Assembly: GCA_026075535.2 (NCBI GenBank)
Contig: AP026539.1
Location: forward strand, 12,958,001 to 13,022,000
Direction: 5' to 3'
DNA: 64,000 nt
DNA from: Tricholoma matsutake
Lineage: Eukaryota; Basidiomycota; Agaricomycetes; Agaricales; Tricholomataceae
Shown here: one piece after another, positions 1-10,730 of the stretch
How the letters are laid out: each line of letters opens with the position of its first letter
Position numbering within the stretch: position 1 is the stretch's first letter
Program-made: the position numbers and the translations under genes
Notes under the pieces: model-generated
What the model saw: the letters and a program-made list of their open reading frames with translations, nothing else
The model's database searches: none
What the model was told of the DNA's origin: nothing

Positions 1-517
1 TCTTTCTGCCAGATATGCAACACTCCTCAATTCACAACTCATTTTACCTCACATTGGAGATATTTAGGTTTTTTCTGATAGACTGTAGCATTTGTATAAT
101 GGAAGGATACAATACTTATGTTTACGAAGATGATTATGCTCTCCTTCAACATGAGTTTTGCAACCTGCTAACCAGTAATTGAAGATGTTCGATGTTAGAT
201 ATTAGATAATAAATTTGAATCTGTGCTTGGAAAATGGGATATTGGAGGCTCCGGGACATTCAAGGATCATGGCAGACCATTATGGAGTGATCGCTGACCA
301 TATCAAGGCAATGGTGGACCAAAACTCAGCTGATCACTCTCGCTTTCCATAGTTGCTGCATTCAAAAAATCATCACTGTGGTGTACAAGTAGAAGCTATA
401 TTTATTATCTACTATCTACATACTTATGGGTTTGTGCACACCACATCCAAGTCCATAATGAAGCCTGCAAAACTAAGAAGAAGAATTGAAAAAACACTTT
501 GAAATATACTTGTAGAT
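1..517. other. No gene seen
   Basis: AT-rich flank downstream of the Tnp2 pseudogene. I see no open frame with family resemblance, no tandem repeat and no clear terminal repeat. It may be the 3' untranslated or terminal part of the Tnp2 transposon, but no end could be recognised. Confidence 0.4.
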
Positions 518-2585
518 CTATTCTTCTTCAGCTGCTTCCATAACTCCTCCCATATATGCAACATGAAGCCCAGGCTTCTCACAGAGGAATAATTGTGATT
601 CTTGACTTCCTGGAATTTGTCTTGGGGCCATAGAAACAACAGATGTAATATCCTTGACATTAATCACATTTAGGCAGACATCAGGTTTGCACCACCAAAA
701 TGTGAATGTGGATTTTTTGAAGATATCAGGATGTGGAGAGGAATGTTCTGAAACAAATGCCAAGGTTTCAATTTTTTCTTGTTCCCCATCAACTTGAATG
801 GGAAATTGAAAGAAAAATAGTACTTCAGCAAAACTTGTATTTCCATCTGACTTTGTTATCTGAAGTTACATGTCAGTTTCATACTATGATCACAAAAGAA
901 AACTTGAGTGTGATTCACCTTAACATTTCTCACCATGCGGACCTTGTCTATTGGTTTCAAACTTTCCTTCCATCTGGAGTGTGCCACTTGACCTGTAGGA
1001 ATATGAAGTCTAGCCTATTGCTGAACTGAAACAGGGGTTCCCTCTGGTAGAACCATGTTATAGGCCCTTAACAGAAAGCTTCTCAACTCAGTCAAATATT
1101 CATGACTAAGCTTATAAAAGGTCCGCTCTCTTGCTCTGAGAAGAACAAAAGCATTACCAAGATTAATAGCCCCTCTTGGTATTGTATTTGTTTCCTCATC
1201 CAGATCAGGATATATGGCTTTTATTGCATTAACTTGGGATCACTGCAGACCTCATTGTGACAGATTTGCATAGGGATTAGAAGGCTGACAAATCTCTGCA
1301 ACCAAGTTTCCAATAGTTCTCTCCATTGTCCATTGTGAAGAACAAATTCCAGGCCCAATTCAAACAGTTTCAGGTGCAAGATGTGTTAGAGCATGAATAC
1401 TCTGCTGCACAAAATGAAGTCTTTCTGGACGCCTCTGACAGTAGAGGACTTCAAATTCACTACAAAACTCAAGAAGAGCAAGATGTGCCTTTGCCAGATC
1501 ATCAGCTTCAATTTCATGCTGGAGAATTATGCACATTCCATAAACTAATTTGCAAAAATTCATCCAGTATTTCTCTGGAAGAACACCATAAAGCAATGCA
1601 GGCCCAAGTCCATAGATATAAACAAGAAGTTCCCAAGCCTTGTATCCACTAGACACCTTTTCTGCAGGATTTCTTGGAGGGCAATCAAATGAACCAGGAA
1701 GGTAAGGTGTACAAGCTGCAACATCTTTCCATGATCATCCCAAGTGCTACCTGTGAGCACTGCCCAATCCCATGTCCTTATATCATCACTGTTATCACAG
1801 TCAAGTGTACCTCACCATAAGTTTATTAGAAGGTCTGGAATATTAAAAGCTGCCAAGTGCATAATATCAGAACCAAAGCATCCAGGAAGATCTAGGCGAT
1901 AATGTGGATTAAGGCCTAGAAAGATACTTGGCTTGACTATTCCTGTCTCTAAACAACGCTTCTTGTGTTGTGTTTCATTTGAAGATCCTACAACAAATTC
2001 CAATTTCTGCTCATAAACTTTGCTTGACATGGATGGGAGCTTATTGATGTCAATATCAGGATAATCAGAGCCTTTAACTGAATAATTGGTTGGTTTCAAT
2101 AAAGCTGGAAAATGATGTGGCTTCCCTCTTTTGTGACGCCCAGGAAATGAACAAAATAAATGGCAGCCCATTTTTCCATGGTGACCCACCAGTCCATTCA
2201 AATATGTCATTCCAGGACCATCAGCTGTTGCTAAGCTAAGAAATGGATGACAGATATCCACTGTATTTGTAATACAATTCCATATGGGAAGTCCCTCTCT
2301 CTGCAAAGCTGCTAAATGGTGTAGACCAGGAAAGGTGAAAGAGTCTGGATGCTTTGGCTTGTTTGGTCCTGGAATGAAGCCTCCAATTAGAACACACTTT
2401 TTTTTGTAGCGAGTTCCAGGAATATAATCAAAAATTATCCATATGTATATCCAGCAGTCTGAAGCTTTGCTAGCATATAACTGGGCACCATCCATGGAGA
2501 ACATCAGAACCATATCATGTGCCTTGATGAACTCCTCATCCACTTTGTCAATATAAGCTTCAAAGATGAAACTGGGGCCAACTCA
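518..2585 (-). pseudogene. Tnp2-family (Transposase_21-like) transposase, 5'-truncated and decayed
   Basis: This is the C-terminal two-thirds of a CACTA-like Tnp2 transposase of the kind abundant in mushroom genomes; an active enzyme would cut and paste its element. The longest clean stretch (1812-2543) carries family hallmarks: MFSMDGAQLY, the segment GGFIPGPNKPKHPDSF, LATADGPGMTYLNGLVGHHG and CFGSDIMHL. The downstream part near 1360-1690 has PAEKVSSGYKAWELL and LPEKYWMNFCKL, and the end near 518-763 has VNVKDITSVV and EKPGLHVAYMGG. It is broken: a one-base frameshift near 1725-1730, two TGA stops near 1245-1262 where the family usually has arginine, a TAG near 1007, and no N-terminal third upstream of about 2585, where an oppositely oriented gene begins. 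What I see are motifs and stops; the family name rests on recognition. It cannot make a working transposase. Confidence 0.85.
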
Positions 2586-2589
2586 GCAT

Positions 2590-4490
2590 TTTTTAATCAC
2601 CTTGATGCCCTTTGGCATCAAGGGAAGGGGAATATTGATGTTGAGAACGGTTTCCAAGACTTCTTTGATGGCAATGATGAATCTGAAGTTGAGCATGCCA
2701 ATGATGACCTCCATGGGTTTCAACCATATTTGCCTAATCCTAATCAAACTGCCGATGCCGTGCCAGCGGTCGATGCTGGGCTCTCAACCTTGGCCTCTCA
2801 TCCAATCCTGGATTATTTTGGCTATCAGTTTCACAAAACCCACTGTACCTTAATCTGTGTTGCCTGCAAGTTTGCAGTTATCCCTGGCAGTGCTCTGGGG
2901 CATGCAAATAGCCAGCATAATATCTCTTCAACACAGGATGAGAAAGTGCACTGGAATAATCTCGTCACCAAATTGAATGTCACAACCCAGACTTCAATCT
3001 CTCCACCCCCCAACCACCAGCCTGTGGAGCTTCTCCAGATTCATTCCAATGCCTATTGTTGCAATCTGTGTAAGTATGGTGCTTTAACCTCATGCTCTTT
3101 TTCAAACCATTGGAGTGCCAACCATCGATCATCAAATGATATCTCACTTGATGAGCATTACCACAGAGGACATGTCCAAACATTCTTCCCTCATATCAAC
3201 TGCTGGTACTTTCAGGTTCATCCTCCAATTCCTAACTCAACTCCACTCTTTGATATTTATATGAGGAAGGAAGTGCCTACTTATGAAACTTTTGATGTTA
3301 CAATCCCGGCTGCACCACGTGAAATCCCTCCACTGTTGTATCAAACAAGGTGGCATGAACACTTGGAGACCTACATAACAGACAAAGGAAAATGCAGAAC
3401 TTTGGCAACCCTTGCACATCCCACCCAATATACAAAATGTCCATTGTGGAAGCTAGTGTGGCATTATATGTTGGCGATTGTTGATATTTCCAAAAATTCA
3501 AGTATGCAAGTAAGATGTATACTTGTGGAATACCCTCGGTGAGTCCCTGCTGCTGTTCCTATCAATGACATTCCATAACTTGTCACCTATCAGTGTACAG
3601 CAAAAGGTTCAGCCATGGCAATATCATCTTACAAACGACACTCAATGCACATATGCGTATTCTTTACACAGCTTGGCATATGCTGTTTTGGAAGTTTATA
3701 AAGGTCATCAATCCAACTACCAGTTCCCCTTGCCACCAAATTATGCTCAGCATGTAATTGCCCTGGAATCCTGCTTGAAACAGACTCTGACTCTTGAACA
3801 CATTCCAATTTTCCATGCATTTATCTATCCATTGCTTTCAGTGCAGTCATCAATACATGAGGACAACAAATGGTCAATGATTCTTGAATGTTGGCTTGCT
3901 TTATATGCTTTAAAGCCAGAGGGAAGCTTTGTTGAGGCCTCCAAACTCACAGGAATATTGTCAAAGCTGGAGTATCATTGTTGTGGTGTTACATTGTATT
4001 AAGGCTATCTTCACCGTAAAGATTTTCCATCAGAGAGTCTATATGTGTAAGCTGCTTTTATTAATTATATGGAACGTCATATACTAATTCTTCATATTTA
4101 TTTACTAGTGCAGTTGAATATTATTGCAACTTAAAGCAAGTAACATACAAGGATAAGACCATGCATCTTGATGACTGGATAGCTGGCTTGCGCAGTGCTT
4201 ACAACAACTGCATCTGGTGAAAGTTCTATGTTGAGGGAAGTATTTCTCAATTGAACTCCCCAACAACTTTGTCGACAATATGACTGATACCAGATATGGA
4301 TATTCATGGGTCGATTCTTTCAAAGGAGTGGACTCAGAGGCTCTCATGAAGCATTTAATGAGCAACACAAGTGGGGATTCACCCTGCAAGATGGGAGTTG
4401 ATCAAACACTTATCTGGAATTCTGCATGGCAACTGTCATGGATGCAAACAGCTGGAACCTGATGGAACCTGATGCTCCACAGATGCATCT
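2590..4490 (+). pseudogene. OrsD-like (PF12013-type) zinc-finger protein, N-terminal part, decayed
   Basis: This reading frame matches the large family of basidiomycete proteins that start with an OrsD-like double zinc-finger region and often continue into a RecQ-type helicase. Visible motifs: FHKTHCTLICVACKFAVIPG followed by an HANSQH histidine pair, then YCCNLCKYGALTSCSFSNHW with a second histidine cluster, and PPLLYQTRWHEHL. The frame is open from 2517 to 3542, continues in another frame at 3540-4002 (FPLPPNYAQH, ECWLALYAL), then breaks up with TGA and TAG stops near 4210-4280 and a last recognisable block at 4280-4462. No helicase follows. It starts within a few bases of the truncated Tnp2 gene on the other strand, so the first codons before about 2590 are probably transposon sequence. 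The DNA- or RNA-binding role is inferred from the finger pattern only. Confidence 0.65.
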
Positions 4491-4499
4491 CCAGTAAGA

Positions 4500-4738
4500 G
4501 GAAATTGAGAAATGGGTTGAGAACTTGCAACAGTGTCTTTGAATGGGTGATATCTGTGAGTTTTAATAACAGGCTGTGAAGCTTGCTTGCCACTTGAAGA
4601 CATGGCACTGTTATGAAAGTTGAGTGTTTTAAAAAGAGAAGCAATAAAGATGATTACCCATAAAAGGACCTAGGTTGTTGGGTGTGGAAGAGGATGGAAA
4701 CAGTAGAGGTGTTAGAGATCGCCTGTGGGTTGGGGTTC
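4500..4738. other. No gene seen
   Basis: Spacer between the OrsD-like pseudogene and the convergent minus-strand gene. I recognise no motif or repeat here. Confidence 0.3.
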
Positions 4739-7690
4739 TTAGTGACTTTTCAGGAGAGTCATCCTGATTATCTTCATCAAGTTGTTCATTGAGCAGAGAC
4801 TGATACCCAGGGTTGATTTGGTCCTCTGACTCTGGTGCTTGTTTATCACTTTCATCATCCTTTGCTTGGTCTTTCCTCTTTCTCTTTCACACCTCAGCTG
4901 ACTGATAACATCCTTTCGCTTATTGTGACCATTTGATTTTTTTTGTGGTTTTACTGGCACATATGCCTCCTCCTCCTCCTCCTGCTCTTCTTCCTTGTCA
5001 TGGTTGTTGTTGTCTGCCACCTACTTATCTGACTCAAGCTGGTCTACTTCTTCATCAGGAGCATTTGAATTATGAAGTGAAGTAATGGATGGTGCTTCAT
5101 TGTCTGGTTGCTTTTCAAATAAGCCAGCATTGTCATCATCAGTTCCTGGCACTTGGAAGTCTCCAAGTTCCACTGGTCTCTTGGCAGCAGGATTGTTATC
5201 ATCTCCACTGCTGTCTTCACTGTCACTGTCACTTTCATCATCACTTTTACTGTCAGTTTTGCAAGTTGCACAATGTGGACATGTGGGCAATAAGGCTTGC
5301 AGCTCATGGTTGGAGTTGGACTCCATGTACTGGGTGTGGATGGCATGTGAGATGACTTGGTAGAAGGGTTTTCCATTGATGTGGGAGGGTTACTGGATGT
5401 GGGTTTGTCTTGTTTCTCCAAAAGGTCACAAGTATGATTTGAAGAGGAGAGATTGATGGCTGGACCAGTATTATTTAATGATAACAGCTGAGGATTGATA
5501 GTGTTATATGGATATGGCTGGTGAAGAATCTCTGGATTGATGTGAGAATGAAGTGAAGCTTGCAAGGTGGGGGAAGGGTCCTGGCTTAACAATTCAATGT
5601 CGGTTGAAGGAAGTTGGAAATTTGATGCTGCTTTCTCCAACAATTCTGCTTTGATTTGGTGTGATGCAGCAGGAGAGAGATTTTCAGGAATGATAGGTGG
5701 TGTGAAAGGAGATATGATTGATGTTGATGCAGTGTTTGGCTGCAAACCAGCGGTGATGGATGTAGAAGCAGACACAGCAATAGCGGCTGGTGAAGCAATG
5801 ACCATAGATGGAGGAATAGCTGTGGAAGATTGTGCAGGTGGAGGGGGCTGAATGATCTGGCACCACTTGATGAATGTGGTGTGAAGAGGCATGACCTTAG
5901 TGCTGATAGTGGTGATGAGGGTCTTCAAATGCAGATAATTGTTGATGAGAGCTGTCATTTCTGTGTGAGATGTCTTATACTTGCAAGCTCAAGAGAATCT
6001 TCATGGGTCATAACCTCATGAAATATCTGCAAGTAATGAGGACAGGATATGAAAAGATAAATAAAAGGCATAATCACAAAGATGGACACTTCATCTGGAG
6101 TATTCAAAGCGGTTTCTGAAGTATGATGACCATTGGTGGTCCAGTGTTTCTTAATGAGGCCATCCATGTAATTTGCAATATTTGCAGGATATTCTTCATT
6201 CATCTGACTCCTTGAGGCAGTGCAGAACTGAGACCCTTGGTGCCCAAGAAGAGTAGTATGATCTAGGATTTGATGAGAAATAATAATATTTTGTGATGAA
6301 AAACTGGACATAAACTGACAACTCAATAGATTTTTTTGATATGGAGCAAAAATTTGTCGATATGGGAAGAGTCATGTGAGACCATGAAAGAATTGAGAAA
6401 CTATAAGAGAAGATGTGAGCAAAAGGAAGTGAAGAGAGAGAGAGAGCATACGACTGGACTGAATACTGTAGTTCCATCTTTCCATAGTGCTTTATAGATG
6501 GTGGTTAATGGGATGGGTAGCTGTGTGATAGCACATTTGTCTCTGATGGCCAAAAGTTTGGTGTATTTTTTATTGGCATAGTTGGGATCTCCACCTGACA
6601 AAAGATTGTATGATCTGTATGGATTTCCATTGAGACTTTTGAGGAGTGATTCTTCTTGATCTGCACATGCAGTGATGACGAACTGCATAGCCTGTAAATT
6701 GATTAAGTATTGAGACATGTGAGTGTTTTAATGATGAAGCTGGAGCCTCTGTCTTACTTGCTCGATTCAAAATTTTGTGAGAGCAGAATATGCGGCCTTG
6801 CAATTCAAGGTCCATATTCCACCTGCACATAAAAGGTGGACAAGATCTGGAATGACATTTGGGTATTTCAGAAGGGTTCGAAAGGCATTGATCTTCTCTG
6901 TTTTTGCTTTGCCTTCTTGATGGGTGCACTTAATGATGGAAAAGATCTTGCTGGTTGATTGAGTTGGAACTTTGAAAGTGGCATAAATAAAGTTGGCTAT
7001 TTTGGCATAACTGAGGCAAACATGGTGGTATGAGTTTGGAAGGACTTTTCTCTCCGCGTGTTGTCAAGACAAGAGTTGTTGAGCAAAATGGCATGTGGAA
7101 GGTTGTTGGTTGCTGATGAAAGGGTTGATTGATAGAGGAAGAAGAAGAGTGTTGAATGAATGTACATGGGACCAATACCTTGTAGAACCAATAGTTCTCG
7201 TGTTGAAGAGGAGATTGTGCTTGAGAAGGAGAAGGTTGTGTGTGAGAAGAGGAATAGTGTCTTATGGCCTCTGTGCAATGGTTTCCATGAATGATCTCTG
7301 CTATGGGAGATTCTCAAAAGATAAAGATGGGGGCAAGAACTGGAAATCATGTATGGCCTTGGACCTGGATTTTTCATATTGTACCAACCATCACCAAGAC
7401 CAATGATGACACCATGATACTCTGTATGCATGGGACTGGACTGCTGGAAGTTGTGCTTGAGGGTATCTGCATGCATAGTGTTGAGTGGGCATTGGGTGTT
7501 TGAGTGGGCATTGGGTGTTTGAGTGGGCATTGGGTGTTTGAGTGGGCATTGGGTGTTTGAGTGGGCATTGGGTGTTATGTGGAGTCAAGAGAGATGTTTC
7601 TATGTAAAACCTTCCAAGAGAGAAGTAGCCAAGATTTGAGGTTAAGGAAGTGCCATTGCCAACAGCTATACATATTCTGTCTAGGAGCAT
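4739..7690 (-). CDS. Multi-exon gene of unknown function with acidic C-terminus
   Basis: Several minus-strand open stretches join into one plausible gene. A clean block spans roughly 7010-6765 (FKVPTQSTSKIF, HQEGKAKTEKINAFRTLLK), followed by a likely intron with GTAAGA donor near 6757 and TTTACAG acceptor near 6692, then an exon with MQFVITACADQEESLLK and TTIYKALWKDGTTVF. Further down are QMNEEYPANIANYMDGLIKK and a proline/serine-rich region (5044-5958), then very acidic tails with runs of S, D and E and a GAG-repeat polyglutamate stretch near 4960-4985. I do not recognise the family. The acidic Ser/Asp/Glu tail is typical of nuclear or chromatin-associated proteins, which is only a hint. Start codon and exact exon borders are unresolved; the 5' end overlaps a 19 bp minisatellite. 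At least one in-frame TGA (near 6767) lies just before the donor site. Confidence 0.4.
7483..7577. repeat. 19 bp minisatellite, five perfect units
   Basis: Five head-to-tail copies of GAGTGGGCATTGGGTGTTT begin at 7483, 7502, 7521, 7540 and 7559; the last copy differs only in its final base. The near-perfect identity points to recent expansion or ongoing length change. Because 19 is not a multiple of three, each added unit shifts any reading frame through it. Confidence 0.97.
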
Positions 7691-7734
7691 TATAGTCCTC
7701 CAGTCACCCAGGTCACCCTATTAGTATTGTCTCT

Positions 7735-7754
7735 GGCACCACCTAGGTGGTGCC
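7735..7754. repeat. Perfect 20 bp palindrome
   Basis: GGCACCACCTAGGTGGTGCC reads the same on both strands with no spacer, followed by a direct partial repeat GCCAGGTGGCAG. Such a short perfect palindrome could be a dyad protein-binding site or the end of a small repeat element; nothing nearby decides this. Confidence 0.8.
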
Positions 7755-8268
7755 AGGTGGCAGTGCCCTGTCAAAATAAACTCCAAAAATATAATAGCAA
7801 CCTTTTTGCTTCTTTCTATTTTTAAACTTCACATCGTCATTCCACCAGTGCTGTGCTACTGTACCTAACCCCCCCCCCTCTCCAATCATTCACCAGTCAT
7901 GTGATGCATGTGCCTTGTTTGCCTGACCCACTGTCCACCTCTCCAACTGTTCACCAGTCATGTGACTGGTGTTTTCTGCGACCAGGTCATGGGTACTGGC
8001 AGCACCTGCCAAACTTTGTCCAGCCCATGTAAACATAATGTGGCTGAGACCAGCATGTGACTTGCACTGTCAATACAGATTCACACACAAAACCACCACT
8101 ATTATCAGGAACAAAGTTGTTGAAAGTCTTTTTGGATGGGCTGGAGGATGAGCACATCCATATTGTAGTGCAACCTCCACCTACCAGTACATCTGAGTGG
8201 CTTATTTGTCATATTACTTCCTGACTTCAGCAGTGACATGCCCAAGCCCATACTCAGAAGCACAAGAA

Positions 8269-8440
8269 GTCCTCGAGCTCAATTGTTTTGTACTTGGCAA
8301 TTCTGTCAACAATATGTTTCCTGTCAAAATTGCAAGAGCAGAGTCCATAGGCATGCTCAAGGAATCAATCAAAACCAAAAATAGTTCAGTATTCGACAGT
8401 ATCCCTGCTCACCAACTTGATCTCTGGAAGGTTTTGAGCT
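8269..8440 (+). pseudogene. Crinkler-type (CRN) N-terminal ubiquitin-like domain fragment
   Basis: The translation contains LELNCFVLGNSVNNMFPVKI, then ESIGMLKESIK, FDSIPAHQLDLWKV. This spacing and the closing LWKV match the N-terminal domain of Crinkler-type proteins, which in mushrooms precede varied C-terminal domains and in oomycetes serve as secreted or cell-entering effectors. Only about 56 residues remain. There is no in-frame ATG before the domain (a TGA lies at 8194), so the first exon is missing or unrecognised. The frame runs directly into the left terminal repeat of element A at 8441, so the C-terminal domain has been cut off; I could not find it beyond the element at 10913. Role in this organism is unknown. 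Confidence 0.65.
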
Positions 8441-8708
8441 CTTTACACTGCCCCACGTATTCCTGGAGGAATCCTGGTCTTCCTGGTAGTCCCTGCTTCA
8501 GCCATTGTCCACCAAATGGTTTATTCCTGGCAGTTTCTCTTCCAGTAGGATTCCTGGTGGATTCCTGGTATAGTCCTGGTAAATTGGGCTCTTCCTGGTA
8601 CCATTCCAGGAACTCCCCAGGACTTGGACTATGAGGAATCCAGGAGGACGAACCAGGAATCCAGTAGGATTGAACCAGGAGTCCTTAATACTAAGTAATA
8701 AAACAAAT

Positions 8709-8785
8709 GGAACAAGGCAGAATTGAACCCTAGGCATTAGACAACAACATTTCAGCACAGCCAATATAACCACTACACCACATAG
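8709..8785 (-). other. tRNA-like module, left side of element A
   Basis: Read on the minus strand there is an A-box match TGGTGTAGTGG near the start and a B-box match GGTTCAATTCT about 45 bases downstream, the internal promoter layout of RNA polymerase III genes. Acceptor and anticodon stems are not convincing, so this is a tRNA-derived (SINE-like) sequence and not a working tRNA gene. Transcription would run outward, toward the terminal repeat at 8441. Confidence 0.6.
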
Positions 8786-9020
8786 ATTTATAAAGTGTGT
8801 CCACTAACTGCTCTAGGTACCATTGGGGCAGCTGTGCATGACAAAGCACACAGCCGTGTCATCAACACTGCCAGCTCATCAACCATCACCACCACTCTTG
8901 ACAACGCTGCTGCCTCCCTCCTCTCTGTTCTACCACCACCACCACTGTGTGGACACCTGCTGCCACCATTCCCATGCCCACTCCACCATCACCACCACCT
9001 TCAAACGAGCTGACTGGACA

Positions 9021-9860
9021 GAACGCGGCCCAAATGTGCCGTTTGGGCCCTACATAAGTTTTTTTTCATTTGCTTTTTGTTTTTATAAACTAACTAATCT
9101 GTTTCTTTAGTTTTCTAGGTTATAATCTACTGGTAACAACACCACCACCCACAAATGAGCCAACATGGGCCCAAATGATGCAATCTGCATTGTTTGGGCC
9201 ACACATAAGTTTTTTTTGTTTGCTTTTTGTTTTTATAAACTAATTAACTTGTTTCTTTAGTTTTATAGGTTATAATCGACTGGTAACGATGCCACCACCT
9301 GCAAACGAGCCAACATGGGCCCAAATGACACAATCTGTGTCATTTGGGCCCTATGTAAGTTTTTTTTGTTTGCTTTTTGTTTTTATAAACTAACTCATTT
9401 CTTTTGTTTTATAGGTTCTACTCTACTGGCAATGACAGCTGGACACGAGACAACCCAACACACCTACCCCATGCCTGTGAGCCTCTGCTCATAGGGTGGA
9501 TTGTGAGTGTGTGCAGTCGACGACAATGATGACACCACTGCCTACCAGCACCAGAACCCCCTACCAGCATACTGGTAACGATGCCACCACCAGCAAACGA
9601 GCTGACTTCATGGAATGCGGGCCCAAACGATGCAATGTGCATCGTTTGGGCCCTACATAAGTTTTTTTTTCATTCGCTTTTTGTTTTGATAATTTAACTA
9701 ACCTGTTTCTTTAGTTTCTAGGTTATGATCTACTGGTAACAATGCCACCACCCACAAACAAGCCAACTGCATGGGCCCTACATAATTTTTTTTTGTTTGC
9801 TTTTTGTTTTTATAAACTAACTAACTTGTTTCTTTTGTTTTATAGGTTCTACTCTACTGG
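9021..9860 (+). repeat. Tandem units of GGGCCC hairpin plus intron-like tail (element A)
   Basis: About five units of 100-300 bp. Four start with a hairpin whose outer arms are GGCCCAAA/TTTGGGCC: 9027-9049, 9168-9200, 9317-9351 and 9619-9653; the last two have perfect 16 bp arms around a 3 base loop. The fifth unit (near 9765) retains only the right arm. Each hairpin is followed by a T-rich tail that looks like a fungal intron: TAAGTTTTTTTT, a branch-like AACTAACT, and a TTTCTAG or TTTATAG end. A full GTAAGT donor survives only in the 9352 unit; others read ATAAGT. The intervening text repeats CTGGTAACAATGCCACCACC-like sequence. Confidence 0.85.
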
Positions 9861-10164
9861 TAACAATGGCCAGACATGAGACAACCCAACACACCCACCC
9901 CACGCCTGTGAGCCTCTGCTCGTAGGGTGGATTGTGAGTGTGCAGTCGACAACAATGACGATGCCACCACCTACCAGCACCAGAACCCCCAGAACATGAA
10001 GCATGGCTGCCAACCATGACAGACGACGACAACGGGGCCAATGACACACCACCTGCCTCTAGCCCCATGAGCCACTGCTCATGGAGTGGATTGTGGGTGG
10101 AATGGCGATGATGGCCACCACCACAGCAGTACCCCAATCTGCCACCATGAGCAACTGCTCATGG
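9474..10164 (+). repeat. Four copies of the TGAGC-NNNN-GCTC stem-loop (element A)
   Basis: Stem-loops at 9474-9495, 9905-9926, 10065-10084 and 10145-10164 share the form CC-TGAGC, a four-base loop (CTCT, CTCT, CACT, AACT), GCTC--GG. The first two are followed by GTGGATTGTGAGTG; the third by GTGGATTGTGGG. Stem bases differ between copies but still pair, counting G-T wobbles. Confidence 0.85.
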
Positions 10165-10264
10165 GGCAGAAACAGGGAACCATTAGGGGAGACATGGACA
10201 GGGACAGGGATGGGGACAAGGATGGGGAGCAGGACCCATGCACCCACACCACGATGAGACACCA

Positions 10265-10495
10265 CCAGGCTGCCCCCTCCCCCACATTTTGCATGGGGAG
10301 GGTTTTTTTTCATTTTTGTCATTCATATTAATGCCCTCCCCCTCGCCCACTTTTTACAACGACAAGGAGAATGTCTTTATTTATTAATAATTGTTGCCCT
10401 CCCCTCACGTTCAACGCCAGGGGATTTAGTTTTATCTGTAAATATTTTTAGGGCTCTCCCTTGCATGAGGTGCATGGGAGGGCTTTTTTTTATGT
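10265..10495 (+). repeat. Hairpin-plus-T-run modules (element A)
   Basis: Two strong units, near 10268-10312 (CCCTCCCC ... GGGGAGGG followed by eight T) and 10450-10492 (GCCCTCCC-like arm, loop, GGGAGGGC followed by eight T), with weaker units between and after. The layout of a GC-rich hairpin followed by a T-run resembles an intrinsic terminator; in a fungus, a T-run of four or more on the sense strand is also the RNA polymerase III stop signal. Confidence 0.65.
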
Positions 10496-10640
10496 AGTTA
10501 ATTGTATTGTATCCCTCATGTTAGATGCAAGGGATGTAGTTGATTGAAATTATTTGATCTTAATAGTGACTTTGAGAGAGATTATATGCTTGAGTTTGAG
10601 TTTGAGTCATAAATAAACTTTATATGGATAACAAATAATT

Positions 10641-10730
10641 CTCCTGTGGCTCAACTGGTTGAGCACACCTGTCTGGTTTGTCATGTGATTCCTCATCATG
10701 AGGTCTTGAGTTCAATTCCTGCTTTGCACA
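10641..10730 (+). other. tRNA-like module, right side of element A
   Basis: CTCCTGTGGCTCAACTGG carries an A-box match, and the following GTTGAGC closes a D-arm-like stem (GCTC/GAGC). A B-box match GAGTTCAATTCC lies about 60 bases downstream. The rest does not fold as a normal tRNA. It points outward to the right terminal repeat. The corresponding module in element B (44676-44766) starts with nearly the same 25 bases, so the two share an origin. Confidence 0.65.

Noticed and set aside
3523..4002. Independent gene starting at the ATG at 3523
   Set aside because: Its content continues the OrsD-like family sequence, so it is a downstream piece of the same broken gene.
7483..7577. Regular repeats resembling a CRISPR array
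   Set aside because: The units are contiguous without spacers, only 19 bp, and the host is eukaryotic.
9021..10500. Helitron 3' ends (hairpin plus CTRR)
   Set aside because: Hairpins are many and internal, ends are inverted repeats with a target duplication in element B, and no Rep/helicase gene is present.
10641..10730. Functional tRNA gene
   Set aside because: A and B boxes and a D-stem are present, but no acceptor stem or anticodon arm of normal geometry can be formed; same for the other three modules.
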